Origin: Halobacteriales archaeon QS_4_66_20 | GTDB lineage: Archaea > Halobacteriota > Halobacteria > Halobacteriales > Haloarculaceae | Direction of reading: 5' to 3' | Assembly (NCBI GenBank): GCA_003021015.1 | Contig: PXRK01000017.1 | Coordinates: 1-64,000 of the forward strand | DNA length: 64,000 nucleotides | Position numbers and translations under genes: made by a program | Shown here: one piece after another, positions 34,856 through 44,289 of the stretch | Layout of the letters: every line of letters begins with the position of its first letter | How positions within the stretch are numbered: the stretch's first letter is position 1 | The notes under the pieces: model-generated | What the model was told of the DNA's origin: nothing | The model's input: only the letters and a program-made list of their open reading frames with translations | Database searches by the model: none

Positions 34856-35710
34856 ATGGCACAACAGAGTTTCTCGCGATCGGACGGGGCGGACGCGCTG
34901 CTTCGCGACGCCCGGTTCGAGCTGATGCCGTTCGACAGTTTCGACGACGAACTGACGTACCTGCCCGATGGGGCGACGATCGCGATCACGACCTCCCCGC
35001 AGCTCGGGATCGAGCGGACGGTCGAGCGGTCCGAACAGGCGGCCGCGGACGGGTACGAACCCGTGCCCCACATCGCCGCGCGGTACGTGCGCGATGGGGA
35101 CCACCTCGAGGAGATCGCCCGCCGGCTCACCGAGGCGGGCGTCACCGAGATCTTCGTCCCGGGCGGCGACCGCGAGGAGCCAGTCGGCGAGTTCGAATCT
35201 GCCTACCAGCTGCTCGTGGCGCTCGACGAGACGGAGTACAGCTTCGAGGAGGTCGGGATTACCGGGTACCCCGAGGGACACGAGTTCCTCGACGAACAGA
35301 CGCTCCGGACCGAGATGGACAAGAAAGCCCCCTACGCCACGTTCATCGTCACGCAGCTCTGTTACGATCCCGAGGCAGTGATCGAGTGGATCGAGAAGAT
35401 CAGGGGTCGCGGCGTCGACCTCCCCGTCGAAGTGGGGATTCCGGGCGTCATGAAGTACAGCCGCCTGCTGCAGATCTCCCGGAAGGTCGGCGTCGGTGAC
35501 TCCGTCAAGTTCCTCAGGAAGACGACCGGTGTGGTCGATTTCGTCCGCCAGATCGTCGGCTCACGGGGAACGTACAAGCCCGACGAACTGGTCGACGGCC
35601 TCGGCCCGTACGCTGACGACGAGGAGTACAGGATCAGCGGGATCCACATCTATACGTTCAACCAGACCAAGGACACGGAAGACTGGCGGCGCGGACGACT
35701 CCAGGGCTAA
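34856..35710 (+). CDS. Methylenetetrahydrofolate reductase family protein (MetF-like)
   Basis: A 284-residue TIM-barrel protein of the 5,10-methylenetetrahydrofolate reductase family: FELMPFDSFDDEL near the start, PVPHIAARYV in the FAD-binding region, FVPGGDREEP, GITGYPEGH, and ATFIVTQLCYDPEAV with the expected Gln-Leu. Normal members reduce methylene-H4F to methyl-H4F using FAD. In a window rich in demethylases and folate enzymes it could run in the oxidative direction, turning methyl-H4F from an O- or S-demethylase into methylene-H4F (inference). A fam1 element is inserted exactly after the stop codon. Confidence 0.85.
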   Translation: MAQQSFSRSDGADALLRDARFELMPFDSFDDELTYLPDGATIAITTSPQLGIERTVERSEQAAADGYEPVPHIAARYVRDGDHLEEIARRLTEAGVTEIFVPGGDREEPVGEFESAYQLLVALDETEYSFEEVGITGYPEGHEFLDEQTLRTEMDKKAPYATFIVTQLCYDPEAVIEWIEKIRGRGVDLPVEVGIPGVMKYSRLLQISRKVGVGDSVKFLRKTTGVVDFVRQIVGSRGTYKPDELVDGLGPYADDEEYRISGIHIYTFNQTKDTEDWRRGRLQG

Positions 35711-35790
35711 TAGTGATTATTGTGAGTCCTTACCGGAGCGACCGCAGTAAGGCGTGTGGTCGCACCGGTAAACAGTCACAATAATCACTA
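35711..35790 (+). mobile_element. fam1 inverted-repeat element (76 bases) directly after a stop codon
   Basis: GTGATTATTGTGA (35713) pairs with TCACAATAATCAC (to 35788), flanked by TA on both sides. The TAA stop of the MetF-like gene ends at 35710. The interior is a second inverted repeat (TTACCGG/CCGGTAA), so the whole element is one hairpin, the same size as the copy at 12149. The rest of the gap to 35932 shows no other feature. Confidence 0.8.
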
Positions 35791-35932
35791 TAACAGCCCC
35801 GTGCGCGAGAGCGGACCCCCTGAATTTTTCGTGTGGATTGCAAACAATTAACACGATCCGTGCCGAACCGTCCATACTGCTCCGGCGCCAGCGGGACGGC
35901 GCGGCGACCGGGGCGCTCACCGAGGTGATACG

Positions 35933-36367
35933 ATGGCAACAACAGACACGAACACGGCAGACCTCGTCCGGCGCTATCTGCGAGCGTTCAGCGACAGGGA
36001 CGAGGAGACACTCAGGGAACTGCTCGCCGATGACGTGGTCGAACACGGGGTTCACGAGGAACTCCACGGACCCGACGAGGTCGTCGCCTTCCTGGAATCG
36101 TACTTCGAGACGTTCCCGGACTACGAGGGCAGCACCGAGGCGATGATCGCCGAGGGCGACACGGTCGCCGTCCGGTACTCTGCCCGCGGGACCCAGAGCG
36201 CCGAACTCCAGGACGTCGAGCCGACGGGCCAGGCGGTCGAGTGGACCGGGATGGCGATGTACCGGGTCGAGAACGGACAGATCGCCGAGGTGTGGGTCGA
36301 GGAGAACCGCCTCAAGATGCTCGAACAGCTACAGGCCGTCGACCCACCGGCCCATCTTCGGATCTGA
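35933..36367 (+). CDS. SnoaL-like / ester cyclase family protein
   Basis: A 144-residue NTF2-fold protein of the SnoaL polyketide-cyclase-like group: VRRYLRAFSDRDEETLRELL at the N terminus, FLESYFETFPDYEGSTEAMI and GDTVAVRYSARGT in the middle, and EWTGMAMYRVENGQIAEVWVEEN. These proteins are binding or isomerase-type domains of varied function; no substrate can be assigned. It stands between two fam1 elements, one ending 142 bases upstream and another starting immediately after its stop. Confidence 0.8.
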   Translation: MATTDTNTADLVRRYLRAFSDRDEETLRELLADDVVEHGVHEELHGPDEVVAFLESYFETFPDYEGSTEAMIAEGDTVAVRYSARGTQSAELQDVEPTGQAVEWTGMAMYRVENGQIAEVWVEENRLKMLEQLQAVDPPAHLRI

Positions 36368-36476
36368 TGGTGATTGTTGTGAGTTTTTTCGGCATTGCAT
36401 CGCACTAACAGTAGTTTCACGGCTCGAAACTAGGGTTTGACGAATGCCCGGCGGTAAATAATCACAACAATCACTA
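36368..36476 (+). mobile_element. fam1 inverted-repeat element (105 bases) directly after a stop codon
   Basis: GTGATTGTTGTGA at 36370 pairs with TCACAACAATCAC ending at 36474; TA follows on the right, TG precedes on the left. The stop of the SnoaL-like gene ends at 36367. Its sequence is the reverse complement of the 105-base copy at 61366-61470 over its full length with few differences, so the two are recent relatives. Confidence 0.82.
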
Positions 36477-36545
36477 TGAGAGAAGATCGAGATTCTCCCT
36501 TCTGGGCCGCGGACGACTCGTCGTGTACTTCGCCGTCGATCGCAA

Positions 36546-37928
36546 TCAGTCGTCGTGTTCGTTGGCTTCGGCCTCGCGTTTGGCGCCGAGCTTGGCCTGC
36601 TCGCGTGCGCTGGGGTTGACAGACTCCTTGAACGGCACCTTCGCGGTCGTCGCGAACACCGGTTCCCCCGGCTCCTCGGCGTACTCGTCGGGCAGGTGGA
36701 CCCGGAACTCCAGGTCGAGGTCCGCGTCGTAGATCTCGTCGTTCAGCGGCACGTCGGTCTCCTCCTGGAGCATGTCGGCCGGCACGAACCCCATCCCGAT
36801 GTTCGTGTCCAGGTCGGGGTTGTACCACGGCGAGGTCAGGTAGCCGACCTCCTCGCCGGTGTCGGGGTCCGAGATCAGCCAGAAGTCCGGGGCGTAGTCC
36901 CGGATCGGTTCGCCGGCGATCTTCAGCCCGATCAGCTTGTGGTTGAACGGGTACTCGCCGTTCTCGATCAGTTCCTGCTGGCGTTCGAGCGCCTCCTTGC
37001 CGATGTAGTCGGCGTCCTTGTCGTCGGGCACCTGGTAGCCGAGGTTGACCTGGAACGGCGAGGTCTCGTGGTCGAGGTCCTGCCCCCAGGACATGATGCC
37101 GGCGGCGATCCGGCGGTGGTGGCCGGGCGCGATCTGCATCCCGCCGTGTTCGACGACGCTCTCGTGGACCGGGTCCCAGACCCGCTCGGCGTTCTCCATG
37201 GCGTTTTTGACGTAGATCTCGAAGCCCTTCTCCCCGGAGAAGCCGGTCTGGCTGATCAGCACCTCGCAGCCGTCGATCTCGGACTCCATCAGCCCGTAGT
37301 AGGGAATCTCGCTGACCTCCTCGCCGACGACGTCGATCATGACGTCCTCCGAGAGCGGCCCCTGGATCTGCATCGGCGCAACATCGATCTCGTCGATCTC
37401 GACGTCGAAGTCCATGCCGACGTTGACGCCCTGCAGCCACTGCATCAGCGTGGAGTCCGAGATCGAGAACCAGAACTCGTCCTCCTCCGGCCGCAGCAGC
37501 ACCGGGTCGTTCAGCACGCCGCCGTCCTCGTTGCAGAGGATGACGTACTTCCCGTCCATCGCGTCCATCGTGCTCACGTCGCGGGTGACGACGTAGTTGG
37601 TGAGCGCCTCGGCGTCGGGACCTTTCACGCGGATCTGGCGCTCGACTGCCACGTCCCAGATGGTGACGCTGTTGGTCAGTGCCTCGTACTCTGCCATCGC
37701 GCCGCCGTCTTCCGGTTCGACGAGCCCCCGCGGGTGGTAGAGCCGGTTGTACACCGTGCACCGCCAGGCGCCGTTCTCGCCGAAGGACTTGTGGAAGAAC
37801 GGCGATTTGCGCACGCGCGTCGAAACCAGCATCTCGATGCCTGGATCGCCGGTCTGCCGGAGATTTCTCGGGACGATACGGTCGGACTGATCCACACTGG
37901 GGTAGTTCGGGTGGTCGCTATCTGACAT
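36546..37928 (-). CDS. GcvT-family aminomethyltransferase/demethylase (LigM/DmdA-like)
   Basis: A 460-residue stand-alone GcvT-fold protein, longer than glycine-cleavage GcvT (about 365) and near the length of LigM/DesA O-demethylases. Conserved features: IWDVAVERQIRVKGPDAEAL, CNEDGGVLNDPVLLR, ISQTGFSGEKGFEIYVK, and ADYIGKEALERQ. It should transfer a methyl or aminomethyl group from a substrate to tetrahydrofolate. Candidates are a methoxy-aromatic, a methylated sulfonio- or amino-compound; no glycine-cleavage partner genes are present. A TATA box at 37954-37962 gives a leaderless start at ATG 37928. It is followed by no gene on its strand for over 4 kb, hence monocistronic. Confidence 0.78.
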   Translation of the reverse strand: MSDSDHPNYPSVDQSDRIVPRNLRQTGDPGIEMLVSTRVRKSPFFHKSFGENGAWRCTVYNRLYHPRGLVEPEDGGAMAEYEALTNSVTIWDVAVERQIRVKGPDAEALTNYVVTRDVSTMDAMDGKYVILCNEDGGVLNDPVLLRPEEDEFWFSISDSTLMQWLQGVNVGMDFDVEIDEIDVAPMQIQGPLSEDVMIDVVGEEVSEIPYYGLMESEIDGCEVLISQTGFSGEKGFEIYVKNAMENAERVWDPVHESVVEHGGMQIAPGHHRRIAAGIMSWGQDLDHETSPFQVNLGYQVPDDKDADYIGKEALERQQELIENGEYPFNHKLIGLKIAGEPIRDYAPDFWLISDPDTGEEVGYLTSPWYNPDLDTNIGMGFVPADMLQEETDVPLNDEIYDADLDLEFRVHLPDEYAEEPGEPVFATTAKVPFKESVNPSAREQAKLGAKREAEANEHDD

Positions 37929-37953
37929 TCCTCTAGGACGACGCTTCAGACCG

Positions 37954-37962
37954 GTATAAAAG
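37954..37962 (-). promoter_or_regulatory. TATA box of the LigM/GcvT-like gene
   Basis: Minus-strand CTTTTATAC lies about 29 bases upstream of ATG 37928, in a GC-rich setting. The spacing implies a leaderless transcript. Confidence 0.6.
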
Positions 37963-38089
37963 ATACTGTGAACTATTCCCTCTGTTTATCCCCTGTGGGA
38001 TATCTTCACACCCCGCCCGAGATAGTGTCGATACTCTGAGGTTTCCGGGGAGTCGCGTCAGATTGTAGGGCGTCCGGGGACCACTTCTG

Positions 38090-38749
38090 TTACTGCTCGG
38101 GGGTGTCCTCGGCGATCGTCGTGGCGATCAGGTTCCGGATCCCGCGGCGCAGACGGCCGCTCATCGCCGTCGAGGAGAGGTCCATCTCCTCGGCGATCTC
38201 CTCGAGGGAGGTCTCCCGCGGTTCGAAGAAGTACCCCATCTCGTGGGCGGCCTGCAGCGCGGTCCGCTGTTCGTCGGTCAGGCCGTAGGACTCCGCGCCG
38301 ACGGCGTACTCGTTGGCGTACACGTCCATGATCTCGAAGGAGATGTCCTCCTCGCTGGTGTACTCCCAGATGGCGTTGAGCGCCGATCGCTCGGGCAAGA
38401 GCAGCCGCACCAGCCAGCCCCCGTCCGTGGTCTCGGACTCGACCAGGAACCCGTTGACCTCCGTCACGACAGTGCTGATGAGCTTCGTCTCCGGGGTGTG
38501 TTCGACGTAGTAGATCCCCTGCTGGTCGGCCCAGTCGACGAGTTCGTACGCCTCGACCGTCGGGTCGGAATCGAGCACCCGCTCCAGCTCCCGGCGGTCG
38601 GTGTACTCGAACAGAAACGGGAAGTGCGACACCTCCGGATCCGTGTTGACCTGGGTGATCACCCGGACGTTCACCCCCTGGAGGGACTGGACGGTCGGGA
38701 TCAACGCGAGATGGTCGTGCTGGATGTGAACCGTGGCTGTAATCGACAT
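38090..38749 (-). CDS. Bacterio-opsin activator (HTH_10) family regulator
   Basis: A 219-residue regulator with the haloarchaeal layout: an N-terminal ligand-sensing beta domain (residues about 1-150) and a C-terminal HTH_10 domain (LTDEQRTALQAAHEMGYFFE then SLEEIAEEMDLSSTAMSGRL). It lies between the GcvT-like demethylase and folD on the same strand and is a reasonable candidate to control C1-metabolism genes, though that is only positional inference. The 161-base gap to the demethylase holds that gene's promoter. Confidence 0.85.
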   Translation of the reverse strand: MSITATVHIQHDHLALIPTVQSLQGVNVRVITQVNTDPEVSHFPFLFEYTDRRELERVLDSDPTVEAYELVDWADQQGIYYVEHTPETKLISTVVTEVNGFLVESETTDGGWLVRLLLPERSALNAIWEYTSEEDISFEIMDVYANEYAVGAESYGLTDEQRTALQAAHEMGYFFEPRETSLEEIAEEMDLSSTAMSGRLRRGIRNLIATTIAEDTPEQ

Positions 38750-38838
38750 TGTGGGTGCCCGCGCGAGTCTCCTGTCCCGCTCGTATGCTAGTCGGTGCCG
38801 CGTGGGATATGAAGATTTGGCTCTCCGATCCTGGTGTT

Positions 38839-38854
38839 TGATACGGTCGTGCGT
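38839..38854 (+). repeat. Solo left arm of a fam4 element
   Basis: TGA followed by TACGGTCGTGCGT matches the left end of the fam4 element at 55297. No partner arm is nearby. It lies between folD and the HTH_10 regulator. Confidence 0.45.
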
Positions 38855-38898
38855 ATGACAGTCAAACAGCGGTGTGGCACACGACGGCAGAACGCGTC

Positions 38899-39792
38899 CT
38901 ACGGCAGATCGACGTCGACGCCGGACTGAAGACTCGCCGCTTTGACGGTGTTGTACGTGAGCATCGCGATTGTCAGCGGCCCGACGCCGCCGGGAACGGG
39001 GGTGATGGCGCTGGCTTTCTCCTTCGCGCTCTCGAACTCGACATCGCCGACGAGTTCGTACCCTTTCTCGGTGTCGGCCTCAACGCGGTTGACGCCGACA
39101 TCGATCACGACCACGCCGTCGGAGAGCATCGACCCGTCGATCATCTCCGGGACGCCCGCGGCCGCGATCACGATGTCGGCGTCGCGCGTCTTCTCCGCGA
39201 GGTTCTCGGTCCGCGAGTGACAGACAGTCGTCGTCGCGTTGCCGCCCTCGCCGTACTGGACCAGGAGGTTCGCCATCGGCTTGCCGACGATGTCCGAGCG
39301 CCCGACGACCACCGCGTCTTTGCCTTCCGTCTCGATCCCCTCGGCGGCCAGGATCTTCTGGATCCCGTGGGGGGTACAGGGTTTGTACCGGGCGTGGCCC
39401 GCGACCATCCGGCCGACGTTCTCGGGATGGAACGCGTCGACGTCCTTCAGCGGGTCGATCCGTTCGAGTACTGTGCGTTTCTCGACGTGGTCGGGCACCG
39501 GCATCTGGACGAGGATCCCGTGCACCGACGGGTCCTCATTCAGTTCGTCGATGCGCTCGAACAGCACCTCGGCCGGCGCCGACGGGTCGATCTCGTCGTG
39601 GATGTTCTCGATCCCCATCTCCGCGCAGGCGCGGTGTTTCATCGAGACGTACGTCTCGCTGGCGTCGTCGTCGCTCATCAGGACCGTCGCCAGCCCGGGT
39701 CTGGTGCCCGCCGCCACGAGGTCGTCCACGCAGTCTGTCAGGTCGGCTCTGATCCGGTCTGCGATCGCGTTCCCGTCGATTATCGTAGTCAT
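38899..39792 (-). CDS. folD: Bifunctional methylenetetrahydrofolate dehydrogenase/cyclohydrolase FolD
   Basis: A 297-residue FolD of normal length. Catalytic Lys52 with Tyr48 lies in ETYVSMKHRA; the substrate motifs HGILVQMPVP and CTPHGI and the dinucleotide motif VVVGRSDIVGKPMA are all present. It oxidises methylene-H4F to methenyl-H4F and hydrolyses this to 10-formyl-H4F, in the cytoplasm, normally with NADP. It forms the centre of the C1 route encoded around it, linking the FAD-GcvT enzymes to formate-tetrahydrofolate ligase. Confidence 0.95.
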   Translation of the reverse strand: MTTIIDGNAIADRIRADLTDCVDDLVAAGTRPGLATVLMSDDDASETYVSMKHRACAEMGIENIHDEIDPSAPAEVLFERIDELNEDPSVHGILVQMPVPDHVEKRTVLERIDPLKDVDAFHPENVGRMVAGHARYKPCTPHGIQKILAAEGIETEGKDAVVVGRSDIVGKPMANLLVQYGEGGNATTTVCHSRTENLAEKTRDADIVIAAAGVPEMIDGSMLSDGVVVIDVGVNRVEADTEKGYELVGDVEFESAKEKASAITPVPGGVGPLTIAMLTYNTVKAASLQSGVDVDLP

Positions 39793-39984
39793 GGTGTGTC
39801 TCGATCGGCGCCGGGTCGCTCAGCCGCGGCTGCGAGCCGGCGTCGCTCTCGGTCCCCACCACCGCCCACGTCGTAATAATGGCTGCTGGGGAATACTCCA
39901 CCCTTTGAAATACTCCCCTGTATATTCCCAGCGATAACCGCCCATTTACGTTCAAACACACAATATCAGACCCTCTTAGATGAC

Positions 39985-40016
39985 CTACGCAAGATTTTTC
40001 GGGTAGAACTGCGTAG
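39985..40016 (+). promoter_or_regulatory. Small inverted repeat upstream of the anthranilate synthase genes
   Basis: CTACGCA at 39985-39991 and TGCGTAG at 40010-40016 flank an 18-base loop that includes a T-run, about 55 bases before ATG 40070. It could be an operator or an RNA hairpin controlling the downstream pair. The same 277-base gap also has two AATACTCC direct repeats at about 39890-39915; no known regulator site is recognised. Confidence 0.3.
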
Positions 40017-40069
40017 ATGTAAAGCAGCAACCGGAGGCACGTTTGCCGGACCTCCGGGACCGAGAGACA

Positions 40070-41572
40070 ATGAGTCAGGTACGCATCGTGACCGACCGAG
40101 CGGCGTTCGTCGAGACCGCGGCGTCGGCCCCGGCCGGGGCACGCGTCCCGGTCGAGGCCCGAATCTCCGTCGCGGACCCGTTCGAGGCCTACCGCCGCGC
40201 ACGGGACCGCGACTGCGAGGGGTTCTACCTCGAAACCACCGGCGGCCAGAACGGCTGGGGGTACTTCGGCGTGGAGCCCGTCGAACTCCTGACCGTCCAG
40301 GAGGAGGCGACAGGAATCGACGATGGGAGCCCGAGCATCGCGGCGATCGACTCGCTACTGGCGCGCGAGAGGCTGGTCCGGGGAGGCTGTGAGGTGCCGT
40401 ACCCCTGTGGCGCGTTCGGGTGGCTCTCCTACGACGTCGCCAGGGAGCTCGAAGAGATCCCGGAAACGACGTACTCCGAGGGCCTCCCGCGGGTCCAGCT
40501 CGGCGTGTTCGACACCGTCGCCGCCTGGCAGGAACCCCGCGAGGGCGAGGTCGACCTCCACGTCACGGCCTGCCCGGTCGTCGGGGACTCGCCCGCGGCC
40601 ACCTACGAGGAGGCGACGGACGCGGTAACGTCGCTGGCCACGGCGGCCGTCAACGGGGAGACAGGCGTGCAGTCGCGGCCGACTGCAGTCCAGCAGGCAA
40701 CGTTCGAGAGCGAGTGCGGGAAGGCGGCGTTCACCGACCGCGTCCGGACGATCAAGCAGTACGTCAGGGACGGGGACACGTTCCAGACCAACGTCTCCCA
40801 CCGGCTGGTCGCGCCGGCGTCGGTCCACCCGGTCAAGACCTTCGACGCGCTGCGCCAGGTGAACCCGGCGCCGTACTCCGGGTTGGTCGAGTTCCCGGGC
40901 GTCGATCTGGTCAGCGCCAGCCCGGAACTGCTGCTGGAGGTCGACGGCGACCGCCTCCTCACGGAGCCGATTGCGGGGACGCGACCCCGTGGAGAGACGC
41001 CGGCCGAGGACGCGGACCTGGAGCGTGATCTCACGGCCGACGAGAAGGAGCGCGCCGAGCACGCGATGCTGGTCGACCTCGAGCGCAACGACCTCGGGAA
41101 GGTCTGTGCGTACGGGACCGTCGACGTGACTGAATATCGGCGCGTCGACCGCTACTCGGAGGTGATGCACCTCGTCTCCCTGATCGAGGGCCAGTTGCGC
41201 GACGACGCCGGCATCGCGGACGCGGTGGCAGCCGTCTTCCCCGGCGGGACGATCACCGGTGCGCCCAAGCCCCGCACGATGGAGATCATCGACGAGGTGG
41301 AACTGACCCGGCGGGGGCCCTACACCGGTAGCATGGGCGTATTCGGCTTCGACGGCCGGGCGACGCTCAACATCACGATCCGGACGCTAGTCCACCACCA
41401 GGGGGAGTACCGCCTCCGCGTCGGGAGCGGCATCGTCCACGACTCCGACCCGGAACGGGAGTACCAGGAGACGCTGGACAAAGCCCGCGCCCTCGTGACC
41501 GCTGTCGACGAGGCGCTCGGGGAGGGCGGTTCGTTCGCGATCGAGACCGGGACCGCGGAGGGCGTCCGATGA
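40070..41572 (+). CDS. trpE: Anthranilate synthase component I (TrpE; PabB possible)
   Basis: A 500-residue chorismate-binding enzyme. The C-terminal catalytic half has [48 protein letters not shown] and [20 protein letters not shown]. The motif [11 protein letters not shown] has Ala where aminodeoxychorismate synthases usually have Lys (PIKGT), which favours anthranilate synthase (established distinction). No other trp gene follows, and folate genes are abundant in the window, so a PabB role is the alternative. It overlaps the glutaminase gene by 4 bases. ATG 40070 is preferred to an in-frame TTG/GTG further upstream. Confidence 0.82.
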   Translation: MSQVRIVTDRAAFVETAASAPAGARVPVEARISVADPFEAYRRARDRDCEGFYLETTGGQNGWGYFGVEPVELLTVQEEATGIDDGSPSIAAIDSLLARERLVRGGCEVPYPCGAFGWLSYDVARELEEIPETTYSEGLPRVQLGVFDTVAAWQEPREGEVDLHVTACPVVGDSPAATYEEATDAVTSLATAAVNGETGVQSRPTAVQQATFESECGKAAFTDRVRTIKQYVRDGDTFQTNVSHRLVAPASVHPVKTFDALRQVNPAPYSGLVEFPGVDLVSASPELLLEVDGDRLLTEPIAGTRPRGETPAEDADLERDLTADEKERAEHAMLVDLERNDLGKVCAYGTVDVTEYRRVDRYSEVMHLVSLIEGQLRDDAGIADAVAAVFPGGTITGAPKPRTMEIIDEVELTRRGPYTGSMGVFGFDGRATLNITIRTLVHHQGEYRLRVGSGIVHDSDPEREYQETLDKARALVTAVDEALGEGGSFAIETGTAEGVR

Positions 41573-42141
41573 TCCTTATCGTCGACAACTACGACTCCTT
41601 CGCGTACAACCTCGTCCAGTACGTCGGCGAGTTCGCGCCGGTCAAGGTCCGCCGCAACGACGCGATCGACGTCGAGGGGATCTGCGAGCTACACCCCGAC
41701 GGGATCGTCGTCTCGCCGGGTCCTGGAACGCCACAGGAGGCTGGCGTCTCCATCGACGTGTTCGCCGAGACCGACTACCCCGCGCTGGGCGTCTGTCTGG
41801 GCCACCAGGCGCTATGTGCGGCCCACGGGGCGGCGGTCGGGCACGCCCCGGACGTGGTCCACGGCAAGCCATCGGAGATTACCCACGACGGCAACGGTCT
41901 GTACGAGGGCGTCGCCAACCCCTTCGAGGTCGGGCGGTACCACTCGCTGGCCGTCGAGCGCGAGGATCTGCCCGAGGAGTTGATCGAGACGGCCTACACC
42001 ACCGACGAGCAGGGCGTCGTGATGGGTGTCCGACACGTCGACAGCCCACAGATCGGGGTCCAGTTCCACCCCGAGAGCATCCTCACGGACGCGGGCAAGC
42101 GGATCGTCGAGAACTTCTGTACTTCGGTCGCAGGCAGTTGA
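41569..42141 (+). CDS. trpG: Anthranilate synthase component II, glutamine amidotransferase (TrpG/PabA)
   Basis: A 190-residue class I glutaminase. The nucleophile Cys is in GVCLGHQAL, the catalytic His and Glu in VQFHPESIL, and the N terminus [20 protein letters not shown] is canonical. It supplies ammonia to the preceding component I; the ATGA overlap suggests tightly coupled translation. As with its partner, service to para-aminobenzoate synthesis is possible because many amidotransferases of this family are shared. Confidence 0.9.
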   Translation: MILIVDNYDSFAYNLVQYVGEFAPVKVRRNDAIDVEGICELHPDGIVVSPGPGTPQEAGVSIDVFAETDYPALGVCLGHQALCAAHGAAVGHAPDVVHGKPSEITHDGNGLYEGVANPFEVGRYHSLAVEREDLPEELIETAYTTDEQGVVMGVRHVDSPQIGVQFHPESILTDAGKRIVENFCTSVAGS

Positions 42142-42191
42142 TACCGGTCCGCCGCGGCAGTGACCGACAGGGGTCCATCCGCCCCCACCGG

Positions 42192-44048
42192 TCAGTCCTC
42201 GTCGGGCGGGTCGAGGTCGTGGTGGGTCTGGATCGTCGGCAGTCGGTCGCGGGCGCGGCCGACCAGCGACTGGTGGCCGCGTTCGTTGCGGTACAGCGTC
42301 AGCGTGAGCGCGCCGAGCGAGACCAGCGTGAGCACCGCGAACGGGCCGCCGGTCAGGACGGAAATCGCCTGCAGTGTCTCGGAGCCGCCGACGATCAGCA
42401 CGGAGACAGCGACGGCGCCCTGGAACACGCCCCAGAAGACGATGCTGCCGGTCGACGGGGCGAGACCGCGGCGCGTCGAGAGGAACGCGACGACGAGCGT
42501 CGACGTGTCGGCGGAGGTGGCCATGAACACTACGATCAGCGACAGGAAAAGGAAGGTGAGCAGCTCGGTCAGCGGGAGCGCCCCGAACAGGGGGTAGCCC
42601 GCCACAGCTTCCGAGCTGGCGTAGTCAGCGATCACGGCGAGGATGTCCGCCTCCCCGGAGTGCTGGACGAACAGCGACGTCCCGCCCAGCAGGAGAAACC
42701 AGACCATCGACGCGGCCGAGGTGGCGACGACGCTGGTCAGCACGACGGTCCTGATCCGCCGGCCCCGCGAGACCGCGGCGATAAACAGGCCGGCGAAGGG
42801 CGCCCAGGAGAACCACCACGACCAGTTCCAGACCGTCCAGTCGGCGACCCACTGCCCCCCGGCGTACAGGCTCATCGGGACGAAGTTCACGGCGTAGCTC
42901 CCGACCGCGCTGGTGGCGCGCTCAAGCACGAACGAGCGCGGGCCGATCCCGACCAGGATCAGCGCGAAGAGGCCGAACAGCACGACGTTGAGCGCGGCGA
43001 TGCGGCGGATCCCCCGGTGGATGCCCGACGCCGCCGAGAGCACGAAGATGATCGTGAGCCCGCCGACGAACAGCACCGGGCCGACCTCGCCCGAGGAGAC
43101 GCCCCACTTGGACGCGATCCCGGTGAGGAACTGCTCGCTCACCAGCGCGATGGACGTCGCGATCCCGCCGATGGTCGCGAACACGGCGAGCGTGTCCACC
43201 AGCCTGCTCCAGACCGAATCCAGCCCGTCGACGCCGAGAAACGGGGTCAGGATCGTCGACACCCGCAGCGGCGCGCCGCGCTTGAACACGAAGTACGCAA
43301 TGGGAACGCCGATCACGGTATACGCGCTCCAGGCAGAGAACCCCCAGTGAAACAGCACGTACGTCAGCGCCCCGTCGATCGCCGCCCCCGACTCCGGCGC
43401 CGCGTCGAAGTACGGCGGCGGCGTCTGGTAGTGAGTCAGCGCCTCGGCCGGCCCCCAGAACACGATCCCGGCCGCGATGCCGGCGGTGAAGATCAGCGTG
43501 AAGTACATCGGGTAGGTGTAGCTCGGCTCGGTGTCCGGGCTGCCGAGTTTGACCTCCCCCCAGGGACCGACGAGCAAGAACAGACAGTAGAGGACCGCCA
43601 GGAAGACGGCACCGAGAAACACCGGGCCACCTTCGGTCAGGATCCCCTGTGAAGCCTCGTCGACCGTCTCCGTCACGCTCGCAGGGAAGGCGATCTGTAG
43701 GAGCAGAAACAGGGCGAACACGACGACCGGCACCAGCAGGACGATCGGGTCCTGCCTCGTCACGAACTCCCGGACGACGTCGACGAGCTTCGTCCGTCTG
43801 ATCCGGAGCAGCGCCAGCTCGCCGGACTGCCTGTCGGCGTCCGGGTCGTACGGCAGGACTGCCAGATACCCCAGGCCCGAACTGAAAAACAGGAGCGAGA
43901 CGGTCAGCCAGGACTGCCCCGAGACGGCGTTGCCGACGAATGCGGGGAAGAAAAACCCCGACAGAACGAGCGCGCCGGAGAGCACGCACAGCGGTAACAG
44001 CACCTTCGCGAGGACCTGCTCTGCGGCACTGATCCCGTCTGTCGTCAT
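42192..44048 (-). CDS. BCCT-family carrier 1 (betaine/carnitine/choline type), divergent
   Basis: A 618-residue membrane protein with about 12 membrane segments. The BCCT signature region reads DWTVWNWSWWFSWAPFAGLF, which departs from the canonical DWTxFYWAWWIAWSPFVG seen in the second BCCT of this window. Other family stretches: MYFTLIFTAGIAAGIVFWGP and FHWGFSAWSAYTVIGVPIAY. It likely imports betaine or a related quaternary amine by ion coupling, for osmoprotection or as substrate for the demethylases nearby. The N-terminal extension of about 130 residues contains extra hydrophobic segments. It is convergent with trpG, 50 bases apart. Confidence 0.85.
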   Translation of the reverse strand: MTTDGISAAEQVLAKVLLPLCVLSGALVLSGFFFPAFVGNAVSGQSWLTVSLLFFSSGLGYLAVLPYDPDADRQSGELALLRIRRTKLVDVVREFVTRQDPIVLLVPVVVFALFLLLQIAFPASVTETVDEASQGILTEGGPVFLGAVFLAVLYCLFLLVGPWGEVKLGSPDTEPSYTYPMYFTLIFTAGIAAGIVFWGPAEALTHYQTPPPYFDAAPESGAAIDGALTYVLFHWGFSAWSAYTVIGVPIAYFVFKRGAPLRVSTILTPFLGVDGLDSVWSRLVDTLAVFATIGGIATSIALVSEQFLTGIASKWGVSSGEVGPVLFVGGLTIIFVLSAASGIHRGIRRIAALNVVLFGLFALILVGIGPRSFVLERATSAVGSYAVNFVPMSLYAGGQWVADWTVWNWSWWFSWAPFAGLFIAAVSRGRRIRTVVLTSVVATSAASMVWFLLLGGTSLFVQHSGEADILAVIADYASSEAVAGYPLFGALPLTELLTFLFLSLIVVFMATSADTSTLVVAFLSTRRGLAPSTGSIVFWGVFQGAVAVSVLIVGGSETLQAISVLTGGPFAVLTLVSLGALTLTLYRNERGHQSLVGRARDRLPTIQTHHDLDPPDED

Positions 44049-44090
44049 TCGATCGATACCTGCACGTGTGGTCAGTTAGCTCTTGGCATG

Positions 44091-44199
44091 TACAGCCAGA
44101 CGTGACTCTGTCCAGTGCCAGGACAGTCTCTCGGCTGTGTCATGCCCCGAACAACGGGAGTTGGGACGGCATGGCTCAACTGAATCACGTCTGGCTGTA
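44091..44199 (+). mobile_element. fam2 inverted-repeat element (109 bases)
   Basis: TACAGCCAGACGTGA and TCACGTCTGGCTGTA ends, with a core nearly identical to the copy at 16781. Flanks are TG and CA instead of a clear TA duplication. It occupies the promoter side of BCCT carrier 1, 43 bases upstream of its ATG. The remainder of the gap to 44289 shows nothing else. Confidence 0.8.
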
Positions 44200-44289
44200 C
44201 AAAACCACAGGTATCAGAACTGCAAGGGGTAGAGGATGCCGCTCCGTGCGGTGGGGCTGGGCGTCGACTGAGCGATGCAGCGGCACTCG

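Noticed and set aside
35711-35790. Hairpin after the MetF-like gene as an intrinsic terminator
   Set aside because: The same hairpin with the same TA flanks occurs at other sites including upstream of genes, so it is a mobile element; a secondary termination effect is possible.
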